Positions 62,803 through 64,000 of a stretch of 64,000 nt of DNA are shown here, piece after piece (position 1 is the first letter of the stretch; every line of letters begins with the position of its first letter). The translations under genes and the position numbers were made by a program. The stretch covers positions 1,178,001 to 1,242,000 of the forward strand of contig NZ_JAATJI010000001.1 in the NCBI RefSeq assembly GCF_011927825.1. Direction: 5' to 3'. Origin of the DNA: Polymorphobacter fuscus (GTDB lineage: Bacteria > Pseudomonadota > Alphaproteobacteria > Sphingomonadales > Sphingomonadaceae). Below the pieces are notes generated by a model that searched no databases, was not told the origin of the DNA, and saw only the letters and a list, made by a program, of their open reading frames with translations.

Positions 62803-63240
62803 TTACTGGTTGGCGGCCTTTGGCGAGACCGTTTCGACCAGCGTGCAGAACATTTCGAGTTCCTCGATCGTCGCGTCGATATCGGCGCGCTGCTCGGCAA
62901 GCGCCTGGATCCGCGCCCGGCATTTGTCGAGCGTCACCCGCCGCTGCGTCGAGCGGCCATCGCCAAGATCGTAAAGGTCGATCATCTCGCGGATTTCGGC
63001 GAGGCTGAAACCGACATTTTTGGCGCGCAGGATCCACGCCAGCCGGGCCCGGTCGCGGCGCGAATAGACCCGGTTCTGTCCCTGCCGCTCCGGCGCGATC
63101 AGCCCCTGGTCCTCGTAGAAGCGAATGGCGCGCGGCGTGACGTTGAAGGTCGTCGACAGCTCGGTAATGGTGAAGCTTTCGGCCGTGCCGGGGCCGTGCG
63201 GCAGCTGCAGAACGGCGAAGGCATGCACGGCGTCGGACAT
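62803..63240 (-). CDS. MerR-family transcriptional regulator (LiuR-type)
   Basis: 145 aa with a winged helix ([27 protein letters not shown]) and an effector-binding C-terminus with Cys ([15 protein letters not shown]). LiuR-type MerR regulators govern branched-chain amino acid and fatty-acid degradation genes. It sits 24 bases upstream of the acyl-CoA dehydrogenase in the same direction, with the palindrome at 63256 just before its start. Confidence 0.88.
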   Translation of the reverse strand: MSDAVHAFAVLQLPHGPGTAESFTITELSTTFNVTPRAIRFYEDQGLIAPERQGQNRVYSRRDRARLAWILRAKNVGFSLAEIREMIDLYDLGDGRSTQRRVTLDKCRARIQALAEQRADIDATIEELEMFCTLVETVSPKAANQ

Positions 63241-63255
63241 GCGAATGATTCTAGT

Positions 63256-63269
63256 TTACGTTAACGTAA
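63256..63269. promoter_or_regulatory. Perfect palindrome before the MerR-type gene, candidate operator
   Basis: TTACGTTAACGTAA, a 14-base perfect palindrome 16-29 bases upstream of the MerR gene start. From memory it resembles LiuR sites. It likely serves autoregulation and control of the downstream operon. Confidence 0.6.
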
Positions 63270-63272
63270 GGG

Positions 63273-63890
63273 TCAAGCCGCAGCCAGCGCCACCAGCGCC
63301 CGGTTTTCGTGGACGAAGCGCCCCGACACCACGCGGTCGGCGAGCACGGCGATGGCGCCGGCCACGACTTCGGCCGGGATTCCGCCGTAGCGCGCCAGCC
63401 TGCCGACCAGCAACGGGCCGAGCCAGGGCACGATGACCTGCAGCACCGCCTCCACCGGCCGCCGGTCGTCGCGCGGCCCCAGGATCAGCCCCGGCCGGAT
63501 GATATCGAGCCGGGCGAACCCCAACGCCGCCAGGTCGCGCTCGACCTCGCCCTTGACCCGCGAATAGAAGACGCGGGAGGCTGGATCGGCACCGACTGCC
63601 GTCACGACGATGAAGCGGGAAACGCCGGCCACCTGCGCCGCCCGGGCAAAGGCAAGCACCGCGTCATGGTCGACGGCACGAAAGGCCGTCTCGCTGCCCG
63701 CGGCGCGGATCGTCGTGCCCAAGGCGCAGATCGCCACTTCGGCGGCGGGCAGCGGCGGCAGCGCGGCAAAATCCGCGACCACCTCGCCGGCCACGCCGGT
63801 GGCGCGACGCCCGACCGGAATGGCGCCCGGCACCAGCGCCCGCACCCGCGACCCCACCAGCCCCGTCGCGCCGGCGATCAGCGCCGTCAT
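63273..63890 (-). CDS. NAD(P)-binding protein (NmrA/epimerase-like)
   Basis: 205 aa short NAD(P)-binding protein, Rossmann fold start [13 protein letters not shown] (4-16), then [11 protein letters not shown] and [33 protein letters not shown], matching the HTATIP2/YwnB group. ATG 63890 overlaps the hisI stop (ATGA). Function unknown. Confidence 0.88.
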   Translation of the reverse strand: MTALIAGATGLVGSRVRALVPGAIPVGRRATGVAGEVVADFAALPPLPAAEVAICALGTTIRAAGSETAFRAVDHDAVLAFARAAQVAGVSRFIVVTAVGADPASRVFYSRVKGEVERDLAALGFARLDIIRPGLILGPRDDRRPVEAVLQVIVPWLGPLLVGRLARYGGIPAEVVAGAIAVLADRVVSGRFVHENRALVALAAA

Positions 63891-64000
63891 CCGACTGCAT
63901 CCCGCACCAGCCCGCCGTCGGTCAACCGCCGGTAAAAACACGACCGTTCGCCGGTGTGGCACGCCGGCCCCGCCGGCGCGACCTTCAGCCAGATCGCGTC
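63887..64000 (-). CDS. hisI: Phosphoribosyl-AMP cyclohydrolase, C-terminal part (5' end outside window)
   Basis: Only the last 37 codons plus stop are visible. The sequence ends [14 protein letters not shown] then [11 protein letters not shown], which is the conserved C-terminal end of HisI with its zinc-binding Cys residues. The frame runs to the window edge without start. The TGA overlaps the NAD(P)-binding protein start by four bases. Confidence 0.9.
   Translation of the reverse strand, partial: DAIWLKVAPAGPACHTGERSCFYRRLTDGGLVRDAVG

Overview
The window is high-GC, gene-dense bacterial chromosome. A Sphingomonadales alphaproteobacterium (Sphingomonas/Sandarakinorhabdus-like) fits best. 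The reasons are a PopZ-family gene beside a TolC gene, an F0 ATP synthase operon with paired b and b' subunits kept apart from F1, a DUF1285-Nudix-cca operon, a PEPxxWA-CTERM protein, a PaoABC-type aldehyde oxidoreductase and many short GC-rich palindromic repeats. No rRNA, CRISPR array, prophage or insertion sequence was seen, and no gene-free stretch exceeds 300 bases.

Layout. 1-3259: paoABC molybdenum enzyme operon (minus), its large subunit cut by the window edge. 3508-3872: two tiny membrane ORFs. 3893-8525: tRNA end-repair and Nudix operon, a diheme cytochrome, an acetyltransferase and a cyclophilin. 8631-11576: thymidine kinase, glutathione peroxidase, a small unknown protein and a class III aminotransferase. 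11710-17442: an unusual export locus made of a pseudo-ATPase ABC exporter, HlyD adaptor and TolC channel, followed by a lone lipoyl-type domain, a 21-codon ORF and a lactate/malate dehydrogenase-family enzyme. 17429-19224: enoyl-CoA hydratase and nitronate monooxygenase. 19460-20977: a large unknown membrane protein. 20986-21179: tRNA-Gly(CCC) and tRNA-Cys(GCA). 21322-30077: an isoaspartyl methyltransferase-like gene, tolC, popZ and valS, with a four-gene membrane/glycosyltransferase cassette between popZ and valS. 30189-33292: GAF-type methionine sulfoxide reductase and the F0 operon. 33487-42530: a lipoprotein, smc, two DsbA-like genes, a PEP-CTERM protein, a DUF721 gene, mutY and nudC. 42565-45137: a sulfide/persulfide-response locus built around a BigR-like repressor. 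45172-55310: a GGDEF/EAL protein, a PcrA/UvrD helicase, an SdsA-type alkylsulfatase, a LysR regulator, an unknown protein and an MFS exporter. 55341-57115: cysteine synthase and a metallophosphoesterase. 57330-63240: a fatty-acid beta-oxidation operon with its MerR regulator. 63273-64000: an NAD(P)-binding protein and the end of hisI.

How the genes work together. Many neighbours overlap by four bases (ATGA or GTGA), so the paoABC, DUF1285-Nudix-cca, tdk-gpx, popZ-DUF486 and mutY-nudC pairs are probably translationally coupled. The beta-oxidation block supplies acyl-CoA dehydrogenase, thiolase and the hydratase/3-hydroxyacyl-CoA dehydrogenase fusion. The BigR block combines a persulfide dioxygenase-like hydrolase, a rhodanese and a TauE/SafE exporter, which fits sulfide detoxification.

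The strongest candidate for something undescribed is the 11710-17442 locus. Its ABC protein keeps the exporter fold, but every nucleotide-handling motif I can locate in it is lost. The next most notable are two low-GC patches inside valS and the dispersed palindromes that occupy the spacers of the beta-oxidation operon.
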